From positions 1-49,537 of the forward strand of contig JBGPIT010000002.1 of NCBI GenBank assembly GCA_041485125.1: 49,537 nucleotides of DNA, written 5' to 3'. A model generated the notes under the pieces. That model was not told the origin of the DNA. It did no database searches and was given only the letters and a program-made list of their open reading frames with translations. Of the stretch, positions 25,633 to 33,187 are shown piece by piece. This DNA is from JBGPIT01 sp041485125. Its GTDB lineage: Bacteria > Desulfobacterota > Binatia > UTPRO1. The position numbers and the translations under genes were made by a program. Positions within the stretch are counted from its first letter, which is position 1. Each line of letters begins with the position of its first letter.

Positions 25633-26951
25633 TGCCGTTCCGCGTCGCGCGCGACGGTCGCGAACGCCTCCTCGAGGATATCGAGCCCGCGGTCGGCTTC
25701 CTCGTCACTGATGGTGAGCGGCGGATTGATGCGGACCCGGGGGAAGTACCCCATCATCAGAAGGCCGCGGCGCAGCGCTTCGAGGAAAATGCGCTCGGTG
25801 AGGTCGCGCGCGAGCGGCTCCTTGGTCGCGCGGCTCGCGACCAGATCGAGGCCGATCAGCAGGCCGACACCGCGCACGTCGCCGATGAATTCGAAGCGCT
25901 CCTGCATCGCGCGCAGGCGCTCGAGCATGCGCGCGCCCACCCGAGCGGCGTGCTCGACCAGGCCCTCGTCGCGGATCGTCTCGACGGTCGCGAGCGCCGC
26001 CGTCACCGCGAGCGGATTGCCGCCGTAGCTCGAGGACGACGCGCTCGGCCGCGCGAATGGCGTCGAGGCGACGATCGTGTCGGTGGAGATCAGACCGCTG
26101 ATCGGGAAGCCCGAGCCCATCCCCTTGCCGACGGTCATGACGTCGGGGACGACGCCGGTGTGCTCGCAGCCGAACCAGCGGCCGGTGCGGCCGAAGCCGG
26201 TGATCATCTCGTCGGCGATCAGCACCGCGCCGATCTCATGAGCGAGGTCACGGATCGCGGGCAGGAACTCCGGCGGCGGCACGACGTTTCCCGCCGTTCC
26301 TTGCATCGGCTCGATAATGATCGCGGCGACCGCGCCGGTCGTGGTGCGCTTGATGCTCTCGCGCGCGAACTCGACGCACGCCATGCCGCAGTCGGGGTAG
26401 CTGAGCTTGAACGGGCAGCGGTAGCAGTCGGCATACGGCACCGAGTAGCGGCCGCCGGGCAGGGGGCCCCAGCCGTGCTTCGACTCGTCGCCGATGAGGC
26501 CCATCACGCCCGCGGTCTTGCCGTGGAAGCCGCCCCAGAAACCGACGATCTCGTGCTTGCCGGTGTACGACATGGCGAGGCGGAACGCGGCCTCGACGGC
26601 CTCGGCGCCGCCGCTGTAGAGCTGCGTCCGACCGAGGTCGCCGGGCGTAAGACGCGCGATCAGCTGCAGGAGGCGGACGCGGTTCTCGGTGGTGAAGCTA
26701 CCGACCACGATGCGGCGGAGCTGCGCCTCCATCGCCGCGACGTAGCGCGGATGCGAATGCCCGAGGCTCGCCACCGCGACGCCGGCGAAGAAGTCGAGGT
26801 AGCTGTTACCGTCGAGATCGGTGACGGTCGCACCGCGGCCGGACGCGAGCGCCAGCTCCGAGAGCAGCGCGATGCGCTGCTGCCCCGGCGCGATCAGCGC
26901 TTGCTCCTCGCGAAAGAGCGCGCGCGAGCGCGTGCCGGGTCGATCGCTCAT
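25629..26951 (-). CDS. Class III PLP aminotransferase with a four-cysteine insert
   Basis: 440 residues, fold type I, class III (acetylornithine/GABA/glutamate-semialdehyde type). Seen: YLDFFAGVAVASLGHSHP, NSGGAEAVEAA-like YSGGAEAVEAAFRLA, IIIEPMQGTAGN, D247 in IADEMITGFGRTG, and PLP lysine K276 in MTVGKGMGSGFP. Residues 176-192 carry C-x2-C-x8-C-x3-C (CYRCPFKLSYPDCGMAC), found only in a subset of the class and possibly a metal or structural site. ATGA overlap with the ATP-grasp gene upstream and GTGA with the oxidoreductase downstream. Substrate unknown; an amino-ketone or omega-amino compound is likely. Confidence 0.92.
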   Translation of the reverse strand: MSDRPGTRSRALFREEQALIAPGQQRIALLSELALASGRGATVTDLDGNSYLDFFAGVAVASLGHSHPRYVAAMEAQLRRIVVGSFTTENRVRLLQLIARLTPGDLGRTQLYSGGAEAVEAAFRLAMSYTGKHEIVGFWGGFHGKTAGVMGLIGDESKHGWGPLPGGRYSVPYADCYRCPFKLSYPDCGMACVEFARESIKRTTTGAVAAIIIEPMQGTAGNVVPPPEFLPAIRDLAHEIGAVLIADEMITGFGRTGRWFGCEHTGVVPDVMTVGKGMGSGFPISGLISTDTIVASTPFARPSASSSSYGGNPLAVTAALATVETIRDEGLVEHAARVGARMLERLRAMQERFEFIGDVRGVGLLIGLDLVASRATKEPLARDLTERIFLEALRRGLLMMGYFPRVRINPPLTISDEEADRGLDILEEAFATVARDAERQ

Positions 26952-27781
26952 GCGCGGCCCCCTGCCCGTAGCGCGCTCGGCGTGGAAGCGGCGACGCGCT
27001 CGGCGACGTAGGACGCGATCGCGTCCGCGGCCTCGTCGCGGCAGCGCGCGAAGCTCGGCCAGTCGTTGATGTCGATCAGAGCCGCCGAGCCGTCCGGCCG
27101 GACGACGAGGTCGCCGCCGAAGACCTCGAGGCCGAGCGCCGCAGCGCCCGCCCGCGCGACCTCCCAGAGCGACGGCAGCGGCGCCGGCACGTCGGCGACG
27201 TCACCGTAGGCGCGAAAGAAGCTGCCGTCGGCAACCGCGTAGAACTTGAGGACCGTGCCCTCGACGTGCTCCTGCACCGCCGCGGCGGCGATACCGCGCG
27301 CGGCGAGCGACGCGAGCGCTTCGGCGAGGGCGTCGTCGGTCGCGGTGAAAACCACGTCGCCGGCGCTCATCGCGTGCACGTCACCACGCTTCACCCAGCA
27401 CGGGCCCCGCGCCGTGTGCGCGCGGGGCGCCGCCGTCGCGACGAGCGTCGTCTCCGGAGCGGGGACGGCCGCATCGCGCAGCAGCCGCACCGTCTCGGTG
27501 CGGTAGCAGTGCCGGATCGCCGCCGGCGTGTTGACCACCGGGACGCGCGCCGCGAAGGCGTCGAGCGCACGCAAGGCCGCGGCGCTCTGACACATCGCGA
27601 GGACGCCGCGCACCCGCGTCGGATCGGCGGCCGCAGCGATCAGCTGTTCCGCATCGCAGAGCGCGACGTCCAAACCGCGCGCGTGGAGCGCGGCGGCGGC
27701 GCGGGTGAGGATCGCGGCATCGTCCTCGACACGCCCGGGCGAGTATTGCGCTTCGCGAAAGACACCGAGGAGCTCCGCCAT
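26948..27781 (-). CDS. ATP-grasp enzyme (RimK / inositol-phosphate-kinase-like)
   Basis: 277 residues with an ATP-grasp layout: an N-terminal pre-ATP domain (1 to about 105), then CWVKRGDVHAM (nucleotide-binding lysine), VQEHVEGTVLKFYAV, and the metal-binding IDINDWPSFARCRDEAA near the C-terminus. The DINDWPSF ending resembles RimK-like ligases and inositol-trisphosphate 5/6-kinases, so it may ligate a carboxylate to an amine or phosphorylate a polyol. ATG 27781 lies four bases after the nucleotidyltransferase stop and its own end overlaps the aminotransferase start. Exact reaction unknown. Confidence 0.85.
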   Translation of the reverse strand: MAELLGVFREAQYSPGRVEDDAAILTRAAAALHARGLDVALCDAEQLIAAAADPTRVRGVLAMCQSAAALRALDAFAARVPVVNTPAAIRHCYRTETVRLLRDAAVPAPETTLVATAAPRAHTARGPCWVKRGDVHAMSAGDVVFTATDDALAEALASLAARGIAAAAVQEHVEGTVLKFYAVADGSFFRAYGDVADVPAPLPSLWEVARAGAAALGLEVFGGDLVVRPDGSAALIDINDWPSFARCRDEAADAIASYVAERVAASTPSALRAGGRA

Positions 27782-27785
27782 CTAG

Positions 27786-28487
27786 TCAGGAAGGCCTTTC
27801 TAGGCGGAGAAACCGCTCCGCGGCCGTGACGTCCTCGGGGCGATCGACGTCGACCGCGAAGCCGACGTCAAAGCCGTAGAGCAGATGGCCGTGGTCGAGG
27901 AGCGACCGAAGGAAGATCCGGAACGCAGTCCATTGCCGTACCGGCGACGCATCCGCGAGCGAATACACTACGGGTTTCAGGAAGTAAACGCCGGCCGTGA
28001 CGTGACTGCCGCTGGCGGCGCCGAGGCTGCGGATGCGTGCGTGCTCGTCGAGCTCGACCCAGAGCGGCTTCTCGTCGTCGACCGTCGACGTCACCCCGAG
28101 GACACCGGCGGCGTCGGCGTGCTCGGCGGCGAACGCGACCAGCGCCGCCACCGACGCCGGCGCGATCACCGCGTCGACGGTGAGGAGAAGGAAGGGTGCC
28201 GACTCGAGATACGGGCGCAACGCAAGGAAGCTCTCCGCCGAGCTCGCGGTAGTGCGTTGGACGACGTCGATCGGCACACCGAAGCTCTCGGTCTCGAGGA
28301 AGCGCCGCACGCGATCCGTCTCGGCGTTCACGATGCAGCTGATGCGCGTAGCACCGGCGCCCTTGGCGGCCTCGATCTGATGCGCGATGAGCGGGCGGCC
28401 GCCGATCTCGAGGAGCGGCTTCGGGGTGTCGATGCCCGCCGCCCGCAAGCGCTCTCCGTGTCCCGCGGCGATGATGCCGGCGATCAC
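27786..28487 (-). CDS. Intact nucleotidyltransferase (NTP-transferase family)
   Basis: 233 residues. The signature is complete: GIIAAGHGERLRAAGIDTPKPLLEIGG with G9, G11, R13 and K23, then LLTVDAVIAP (metal Asp) and VDVDRPEDV near the C-terminus. Such enzymes couple NTP with a phosphorylated sugar, polyol or alcohol. Given two CDP-alcohol phosphotransferases beside it, CTP is the likely nucleotide and a CDP-polyol the product; that is inference. The GTG start forms a GTGA overlap with the HAD stop. It is the only intact activating enzyme of the cluster, whereas both phosphotransferases carry decayed copies of this fold. Confidence 0.9.
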   Translation of the reverse strand: MIAGIIAAGHGERLRAAGIDTPKPLLEIGGRPLIAHQIEAAKGAGATRISCIVNAETDRVRRFLETESFGVPIDVVQRTTASSAESFLALRPYLESAPFLLLTVDAVIAPASVAALVAFAAEHADAAGVLGVTSTVDDEKPLWVELDEHARIRSLGAASGSHVTAGVYFLKPVVYSLADASPVRQWTAFRIFLRSLLDHGHLLYGFDVGFAVDVDRPEDVTAAERFLRLERPS

Positions 28488-29194
28488 CGCAGCAACGCCT
28501 CGAGCTCGAGCAGGCTCGCGAGCCGCCACACCGGCGCCGGCGACACCGGCATGAGCGCGGGCGGCGCGGCAAGCCACGCGGTGCGCATGCCGGCTGCCGC
28601 GGCCGGCACCACGTCGCGCTCCCACGAGTCGCCGACGTGGAGAATCGCGCCGGGCGCGACACCGAGGCGTTCCGCGGCGAGGGCGTATATCGCCGGATCC
28701 GGCTTGGCGATGCCGGCGACGGCGGAGTCGATCACGACGTCGAACGGCCCGAGCCGTGCCTCCGCCAGGAGCATCGGCATGTTGCCGTAGGAGTTCGAGA
28801 CCACACCGAGCCGAAACCGCTCGGCGAGGCGGCGCAACAGCGGGCGGTTGCGGTCCCACGCCCGCCGCGTGTCGCGGATGAAGCCGTCGGCGAGGCGCTC
28901 GGCCAAGCGCGCATCGGCGCGCGCGAGACGCTCGAGCTGGTAGCGGACGTGGCTGCGGACGGTCCGCTCGAGACCGAAATCGCGAATCCCGTCCTCGGCC
29001 GCGAGACGCGCGTCGGCGTCGTAAAATGCCGGGCGCAGCGCGGCGCTCGAGAGCGCCACGCCGCACTCGGCGTAGAGCGCGAGGAAATGATCGAACCAAT
29101 GCGCCGCGTCGCCGTCGAGCGTGCCGCCGTAGTCCAGCAGCACCGCGCGCAAGGCCGCAGCGTCAGCGATCGGAACCGCGCCCGACTCCGGCAC
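28484..29194 (-). CDS. HAD-superfamily hydrolase
   Basis: 236 residues with the class I HAD fold. Motif I is LLDYGGTLDG with nucleophile D21; the usual second Asp (position 23) is glycine, as in the DxGGTL subgroup, so classical phosphatase activity needs caution. Motif II VVSNS, motif III KPDPAIY, and motif IV HVGDSWERDV are present, and a helical cap lies between about 30 and 120. GTG 29194 is first in the minus-strand operon, six bases from a -10 box. In context it could dephosphorylate the head group or an intermediate, but specificity is unknown. Confidence 0.9.
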   Translation of the reverse strand: MPESGAVPIADAAALRAVLLDYGGTLDGDAAHWFDHFLALYAECGVALSSAALRPAFYDADARLAAEDGIRDFGLERTVRSHVRYQLERLARADARLAERLADGFIRDTRRAWDRNRPLLRRLAERFRLGVVSNSYGNMPMLLAEARLGPFDVVIDSAVAGIAKPDPAIYALAAERLGVAPGAILHVGDSWERDVVPAAAAGMRTAWLAAPPALMPVSPAPVWRLASLLELEALLR

Positions 29195-29200
29195 GTTCGA

Positions 29201-29229
29201 GAGCTACCGGAGGATGGACGCGCCCGCAA
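29201..29229 (-). promoter_or_regulatory. Putative leaderless promoter of the HAD-to-CDP-AP operon
   Basis: On the minus strand TTGCGG (29229-29224), a 17-base spacer and TAGCTC (29206-29201) end six bases before the GTG at 29194. The -10 hexamer is identical to that of the site at 1955-1960. No SD is visible. Confidence 0.45.
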
Positions 29230-29257
29230 TCGACCGCCCGCACGCCGGCCGGCCGTC

Positions 29258-29287
29258 TTGCTGGCGGCGCGCCGCCGACGCTATAGG
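29258..29287 (+). promoter_or_regulatory. Putative promoter of the second CDP-alcohol phosphotransferase
   Basis: TTGCTG at 29258-29263, an 18-base spacer and TATAGG at 29282-29287. The start point would fall near 29294, about three bases before the ATG at 29297. Together with the minus-strand site it makes the 102-bp gap a compact divergent promoter pair for the cluster. Confidence 0.45.
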
Positions 29288-29296
29288 TGCCCGCCC

Positions 29297-30550
29297 ATGC
29301 AGGCCGTCGTCTTCGTTCCGGATCGACGCTGCACGGAGCGTGACGGCGCGCCGGGCGGCCTCGCGCCGCTCGAGCGGCAGCTGAAGCAGCTGCGATCGCT
29401 CGGCTGCGATCGTCCGTTCCTGTTGCTGCCCGACGGCGTCGAGGTCGCAGATGCCGCGCTACCGGTCGGGGTCCTGCCGAGCGTGGCGCGCGTCCCAGCG
29501 GAGACACCTGACGTCTTCGCGGCGCTCCACGCTGCGGCGGCGCGTTTGCCCGGCGAGCTCGTGTTCTCGTCCGCCGATCGTCTCGTCGATCTCCGTGTCT
29601 GGCGCGCGCTCGCCGGCGCAGCGGGCACGGTCGTCGCGACCTCGAGCGGCGGCAGCGTGGAGCCGGTCGGCCGCACGACGGCGGCGGACGTACGGAGCGC
29701 GGGCACGACGCTCGGCGCGCGGGCACGCCGCCTCGACGTCGCCGCGCTCGATCCGTACCTTCCGGAGCTCCGCGGGACGCTGCCCGCGTACGTCGCGCCG
29801 GTGCGGTCGGATGCCGAGCGCGCCGCGGGTTGGCGCCTCCTCCTCGACGCCGTGCAGAAGCGGACGCTCGATCTCCCGGGCCGGTACTTCGACACGCCCT
29901 TCGAGAATGCGCTCGTCCGCCGCCTGGCGCCGACGGCGGTGACGCCGAACCAGATCACCGTCGCGACGACGGTGATCGCCGGGCTCACCGGCGTGCTCTT
30001 TCTGCGCGGCTATCTGCGGCTCGGCATCGTGCTCGCGCTGCTCGTCGGTGTCCTCGACGGCGTGGACGGCAAGCTCGCGCGCATCAAGCTCGCGACCTCG
30101 CGCGTGGGCGCACTCGAGCACGTCACCGACTTCTTCTACGAGAACTTCTGGTACCTGAGCCTGGCGTCCTCTCTCGCGCGCGAGGGCGGCATGATGCTGT
30201 GGCACGCGGGAGTCGTCCTCGTCGCCGCCGACTTCCTCGACAACCTCGCCTACCTGGGGGTGCGCGTGCGGACCGGGCGGATGCTCGACGAGCTCACCGC
30301 GTTCGACCGCCGCTTCCGCGCCGTCGCCGGGCGGCGGAACGTGTACGTGATGATCTTCGCCGCCGGTTTTTTCAGCGGACACGCCGCCACGACGTTCCTG
30401 GTCGCGACCGCCTGGGCGGTGGTGACCGTGGCCGTCCACGCCGCGCGGCTGGTGACGGTCCGGCCGTCCGCCGACGAGCCGCGGGCGGACGGCGCCCTTC
30501 AGCTCCCCGAGATCGAGTCCGCGAGCGGCGTGCTGCTCCACGAGAAGTAG
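29297..30550 (+). CDS. CDP-alcohol phosphotransferase with decayed NTase-like N-domain (CDP-AP 2)
   Basis: 417 residues, the same two-part layout as the enzyme at 23397-24563 but clearly diverged. The N-terminal region (1 to about 165) looks like a nucleotidyltransferase without signature residues. The C-terminal membrane domain has D254, D257-G258, A261-R262, then a shifted end: E274 and D278 stand in for the last two aspartates, while the strictly spaced positions after G271 are H275 and F279. It may therefore use a different acceptor or be a weak enzyme. Divergent from the HAD-led operon; its 3' end overlaps the HpnL-like gene by 52 bp on the opposite strand. Confidence 0.85.
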   Translation: MQAVVFVPDRRCTERDGAPGGLAPLERQLKQLRSLGCDRPFLLLPDGVEVADAALPVGVLPSVARVPAETPDVFAALHAAAARLPGELVFSSADRLVDLRVWRALAGAAGTVVATSSGGSVEPVGRTTAADVRSAGTTLGARARRLDVAALDPYLPELRGTLPAYVAPVRSDAERAAGWRLLLDAVQKRTLDLPGRYFDTPFENALVRRLAPTAVTPNQITVATTVIAGLTGVLFLRGYLRLGIVLALLVGVLDGVDGKLARIKLATSRVGALEHVTDFFYENFWYLSLASSLAREGGMMLWHAGVVLVAADFLDNLAYLGVRVRTGRMLDELTAFDRRFRAVAGRRNVYVMIFAAGFFSGHAATTFLVATAWAVVTVAVHAARLVTVRPSADEPRADGALQLPEIESASGVLLHEK

Positions 30551-31506
30551 GCGAACGCCGCGAGACCGGTCGCGCTCACCGCGAGCTGATTCAGGCGGAC
30601 GACGATTGCGACCGCGAGGCCGGTCGCCGCGCCCAAGCCGAACGCGCTGAAGATCAGCACGCGGCCGCCCTCTTGCACCCCGACCCGCCCGGGCACGACG
30701 AACATCGCCGAGTCGATGACGAGCGACGCCGCCTCGATCGCGAGGCAGGTGGCGAAGCTCGCGCCCACGCCGAGGGCGCCGAGAATGAACCAGAGCTGGA
30801 CCAGGCCGACGAGCTGGCCGACGGTATGCCACGCCACTGACGCGACGAGCGCGCCCGGACGCTCGCGCCAGAGGTGCTCGAGACGATGATCGAGCGCGGC
30901 GCCCCGGTCGCGGAGCGCGAGCGCGAGCCGCGCGCGCGGCGCCACGCGTGCGAACGCGGCGCCGATGCCGCCGACCCAGCCGCGGCGTTGCACGACGACC
31001 ACGGCGGCGAGCGCCGCCACCAGGACGGCGAAACCCGCGACGATGGCGAGCGCGAGCTGGGGCGCATCGTGAAGGCGCCGCACCGCGAGGCCGATCCCGA
31101 GGAGGACGACCGTCGCCTGCGCGATCACCAGGCTCAGCTTGGAGACGACGAGCGAGGCAACCACGTCCGCCGCGCCAGCGGTCCCGCGCAATAGCATACC
31201 CTTCACCACCTCGCCGCCGAGGCTCGCCGTCGGCGTCAGGAGATTGATCGCGGTGCCCGCCTGCCGGATCCAGTAGAGACGCCAGAAGCCGATCGGCGTG
31301 CCGGGCGCGAGCGTACACTGCCAGCCGCGCGTGTTGCAGCCGTCGGTCACGAGCTCGAACAGCACGACGACGAGAAAGCCGGCGCCGAGACGCTCGAGCG
31401 CCGTGGTGATCGCGGCGACACCGATCGCGCGCACCAACACCGCGAAGAGGACGCCCCCGGCGACGGCGAGACCGAGCTGGAGCGACCGCAACGTCCGCGC
31501 ACTCAT
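30499..31506 (-). CDS. HpnL-like / UPF0104 flippase-family membrane protein
   Basis: 335 residues with about eight membrane helices. It belongs to the superfamily of the LPG-synthase (MprF) membrane region, AglD and HpnL. Marks: NLLTPTASLGGEVVKGMLL, corresponding to the family GGE..K motif, and a late VVPGRVGVQEGG that closely resembles HpnL of hopanoid clusters. Such proteins are thought to move polar lipids across the inner membrane. ATG 31506 follows purN by 27 bp, so it is probably cotranscribed with purN, but its position against CDP-AP 2 (52-bp convergent overlap) makes it a candidate transporter for the cluster's lipid. Confidence 0.85.
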   Translation of the reverse strand: MSARTLRSLQLGLAVAGGVLFAVLVRAIGVAAITTALERLGAGFLVVVLFELVTDGCNTRGWQCTLAPGTPIGFWRLYWIRQAGTAINLLTPTASLGGEVVKGMLLRGTAGAADVVASLVVSKLSLVIAQATVVLLGIGLAVRRLHDAPQLALAIVAGFAVLVAALAAVVVVQRRGWVGGIGAAFARVAPRARLALALRDRGAALDHRLEHLWRERPGALVASVAWHTVGQLVGLVQLWFILGALGVGASFATCLAIEAASLVIDSAMFVVPGRVGVQEGGRVLIFSAFGLGAATGLAVAIVVRLNQLAVSATGLAAFAYFSWSSTPLADSISGS

Positions 31507-31533
31507 CGTGATCCGCGGGCGCCGCGCCCGGCC

Positions 31534-32217
31534 TCAGCGCACGTCGTTCGGGTCACCGGGGGGATTGGCGAGCGCCGCGTCGGCGTCGACGCGCTGCCCG
31601 TCCACGATCACGTCCCGGCCGGCGACGCGCACGCGCCCATGCGCGATCAGCTGGATCGCGCGCGGATAGAGCCGGTGCTCCTGCCGCTGAATGCGCGCGT
31701 GGAGCGTCGTCTCGGTATCGCCTGCGACCACCGGGACCGCCGCTTGCGCGAGGATCGGACCGTGGTCGGCCTGCTCGTCGACGAAGTGGACGGTGACGCC
31801 CGTGATGCGGACGCCGTGCGCGAGCGCGTCGCGCTCCGCGTGGATCCCCGGGAAGGCCGGCAGCAGGGCGGGGTGGATGTTCAGGACGCGCTCCGGAAAA
31901 GCGTCGAGAAGGACGCGGCTCACCAGGCGCATGAAGCCCGCGAGGACGACGAGCCCGACGTCGTGCGCGCGCAGGACCTCGACCAGGCGCGCGTCGTAGG
32001 CCTCACGCGACGGGGACTCGGCGGGCGTGACGACGTGCGCCGGTATCGCGTGGGTCTGGGCGCGGGTGAGGCCGTAGGCGTCCGCGCGATTGCTGATCAC
32101 GACCGCAATGCGCGCGTCGAGGCGACCGACGGCGATGGCGTCGATCAACGCCTGCAGATTGCTACCGCTGCCCGAGAGCAGGACACCGAGCGCGAGCGGG
32201 CTGCGCGTCGCGCTCAT
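31534..32217 (-). CDS. purN: Phosphoribosylglycinamide formyltransferase
   Basis: Third step of purine synthesis, 10-formyl-THF-dependent formylation of GAR. 227 residues, normal length for a slightly extended C-terminus. Active-site N, H and D are seen in LNIHPALLPAFPG and GVTVHFVDEQADHGPIL; the N-terminus has VLLSGSGSNLQALI. ATG 32217 is preferred; 14 more in-frame codons upstream lack similarity. A good promoter lies just upstream (TTGACA, 17, TGTATC). Other pur genes are at the far right of the window, not adjacent. Confidence 0.96.
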   Translation of the reverse strand: MSATRSPLALGVLLSGSGSNLQALIDAIAVGRLDARIAVVISNRADAYGLTRAQTHAIPAHVVTPAESPSREAYDARLVEVLRAHDVGLVVLAGFMRLVSRVLLDAFPERVLNIHPALLPAFPGIHAERDALAHGVRITGVTVHFVDEQADHGPILAQAAVPVVAGDTETTLHARIQRQEHRLYPRAIQLIAHGRVRVAGRDVIVDGQRVDADAALANPPGDPNDVR

Positions 32218-32252
32218 ACGCTCCGGCGCCGATCCGCGTCGCGCATGAGGCG

Positions 32253-32281
32253 GATACACCGGAAAGGACCGTCGCTGTCAA
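32253..32281 (-). promoter_or_regulatory. Promoter of purN
   Basis: On the minus strand a perfect TTGACA (32281-32276) is followed after 17 bases by TGTATC (32258-32253), or after 19 by TATCCG. The leader to the purN ATG at 32217 would be about 30 bases, unlike the leaderless sites elsewhere. Confidence 0.5.
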
Positions 32282-32375
32282 TTCGCGACGCGCCGGCAGA
32301 AAGACGCTGCGCGCCCTCGCGTGGAGGCTTTTGTCTATCGGCGAAGGACACCCGTGCACCGTCGCGACCACGCGG

Positions 32376-33122
32376 TCAGAGCACGCGCGCGATCGTGATG
32401 ACGTCGACGGCTGCGGCGCCCGCCGCGCGCAACGCCGTCGCGGCAGCGCGCGCCGTCGCGCCCGACGTCCAGACGTCGTCGACGAGGAGAATCGAACGAC
32501 CCGCGATCCGCTCGGCTGCCACGACGGTGAACGCCTGTGCGACGTTCGCGGCGCGGGCCGCGAGCGAGAGCGCGGTCTGCGACGGCGTGTCGCGAACGCG
32601 CCGCAGCACGGCGAGGGCGCACGGCCGTCCGAGGGCGCGCGCGAGCTTCTGTCCGACCACGGCGCTCTGATTGAAGCCGCGCTCGCGGAGCCGGCGGACG
32701 TGGAGCGGCACCGGCACGACGAGATCGATCGTGCGCTCCGGGACCCGCGACAGCATCGCGGCCGCGAAGCGCCGGCCGAGGCGGCGCATGCCGCGATACT
32801 TGAACGCGGCGAGCGCGCGCGCGACGGGGCTCGGACCGTCGGCGGCGCGATAGGCTGCCCAGGCCCGCGCGCTGCGGATCGGCAACGCTGGCGCCGTGCG
32901 GCAAGCGTCGCAGAACGACGCCGATGCTGCGGCGGCGTCGCCGGCGATCGCGTCGAGCGGCACCCCGCAGGCGACGCACTCCGGCGGACCGAGCACGTTG
33001 ATTTCGGCGCGGCACTCGGCGCAGAAGAGCAGGGTGGAGACGACGAGCGCGGGGCAGGCGGCGCATCGCTCGGGACAGACGAGATCGGCGACCGCACCGA
33101 CGAGAGCAGTGACGCGAGGCAC
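32376..33122 (-). CDS. comF: ComF-family phosphoribosyltransferase-like protein
   Basis: 248 residues. An N-terminal cysteine-rich double zinc ribbon (C20/C23, C34/C37, C49/C52, C71/C74) precedes a type I phosphoribosyltransferase domain with VPVPLHVRRLRERGFNQS and the PRPP loop ILLVDDVWTSGATA. ComF is required for DNA uptake in naturally competent species but occurs widely elsewhere. GTG start at 33122 with GAGGAG nine bases upstream and a promoter-like TTGTGC/TATCAT pair before it. The 158-bp gap to purN downstream has no gene. Confidence 0.93.
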   Translation of the reverse strand: MPRVTALVGAVADLVCPERCAACPALVVSTLLFCAECRAEINVLGPPECVACGVPLDAIAGDAAAASASFCDACRTAPALPIRSARAWAAYRAADGPSPVARALAAFKYRGMRRLGRRFAAAMLSRVPERTIDLVVPVPLHVRRLRERGFNQSAVVGQKLARALGRPCALAVLRRVRDTPSQTALSLAARAANVAQAFTVVAAERIAGRSILLVDDVWTSGATARAAATALRAAGAAAVDVITIARVL

Positions 33123-33156
33123 GGCTGTGCTCCTCGCACGGGACCCGGGGGCGCGG

Positions 33157-33186
33157 ATGATACGCGCCGGCGGGCGCTGAGCACAA
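33157..33186 (-). promoter_or_regulatory. Putative promoter of comF
   Basis: TTGTGC (33186-33181 on the minus strand), 18 bases, then TATCAT (33162-33157), five of six matching the consensus -10. The leader of about 28 bases contains GAGGAG before the GTG at 33122. Confidence 0.45.
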
Positions 33187-33187
33187 C

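Noticed and set aside
29459..31318. Long minus-strand open frame antisense to the second CDP-alcohol phosphotransferase
   Set aside because: Composition is Arg/Gly/Asp/His shadow sequence without any family motif; the sense gene and the HpnL-like gene explain the region.
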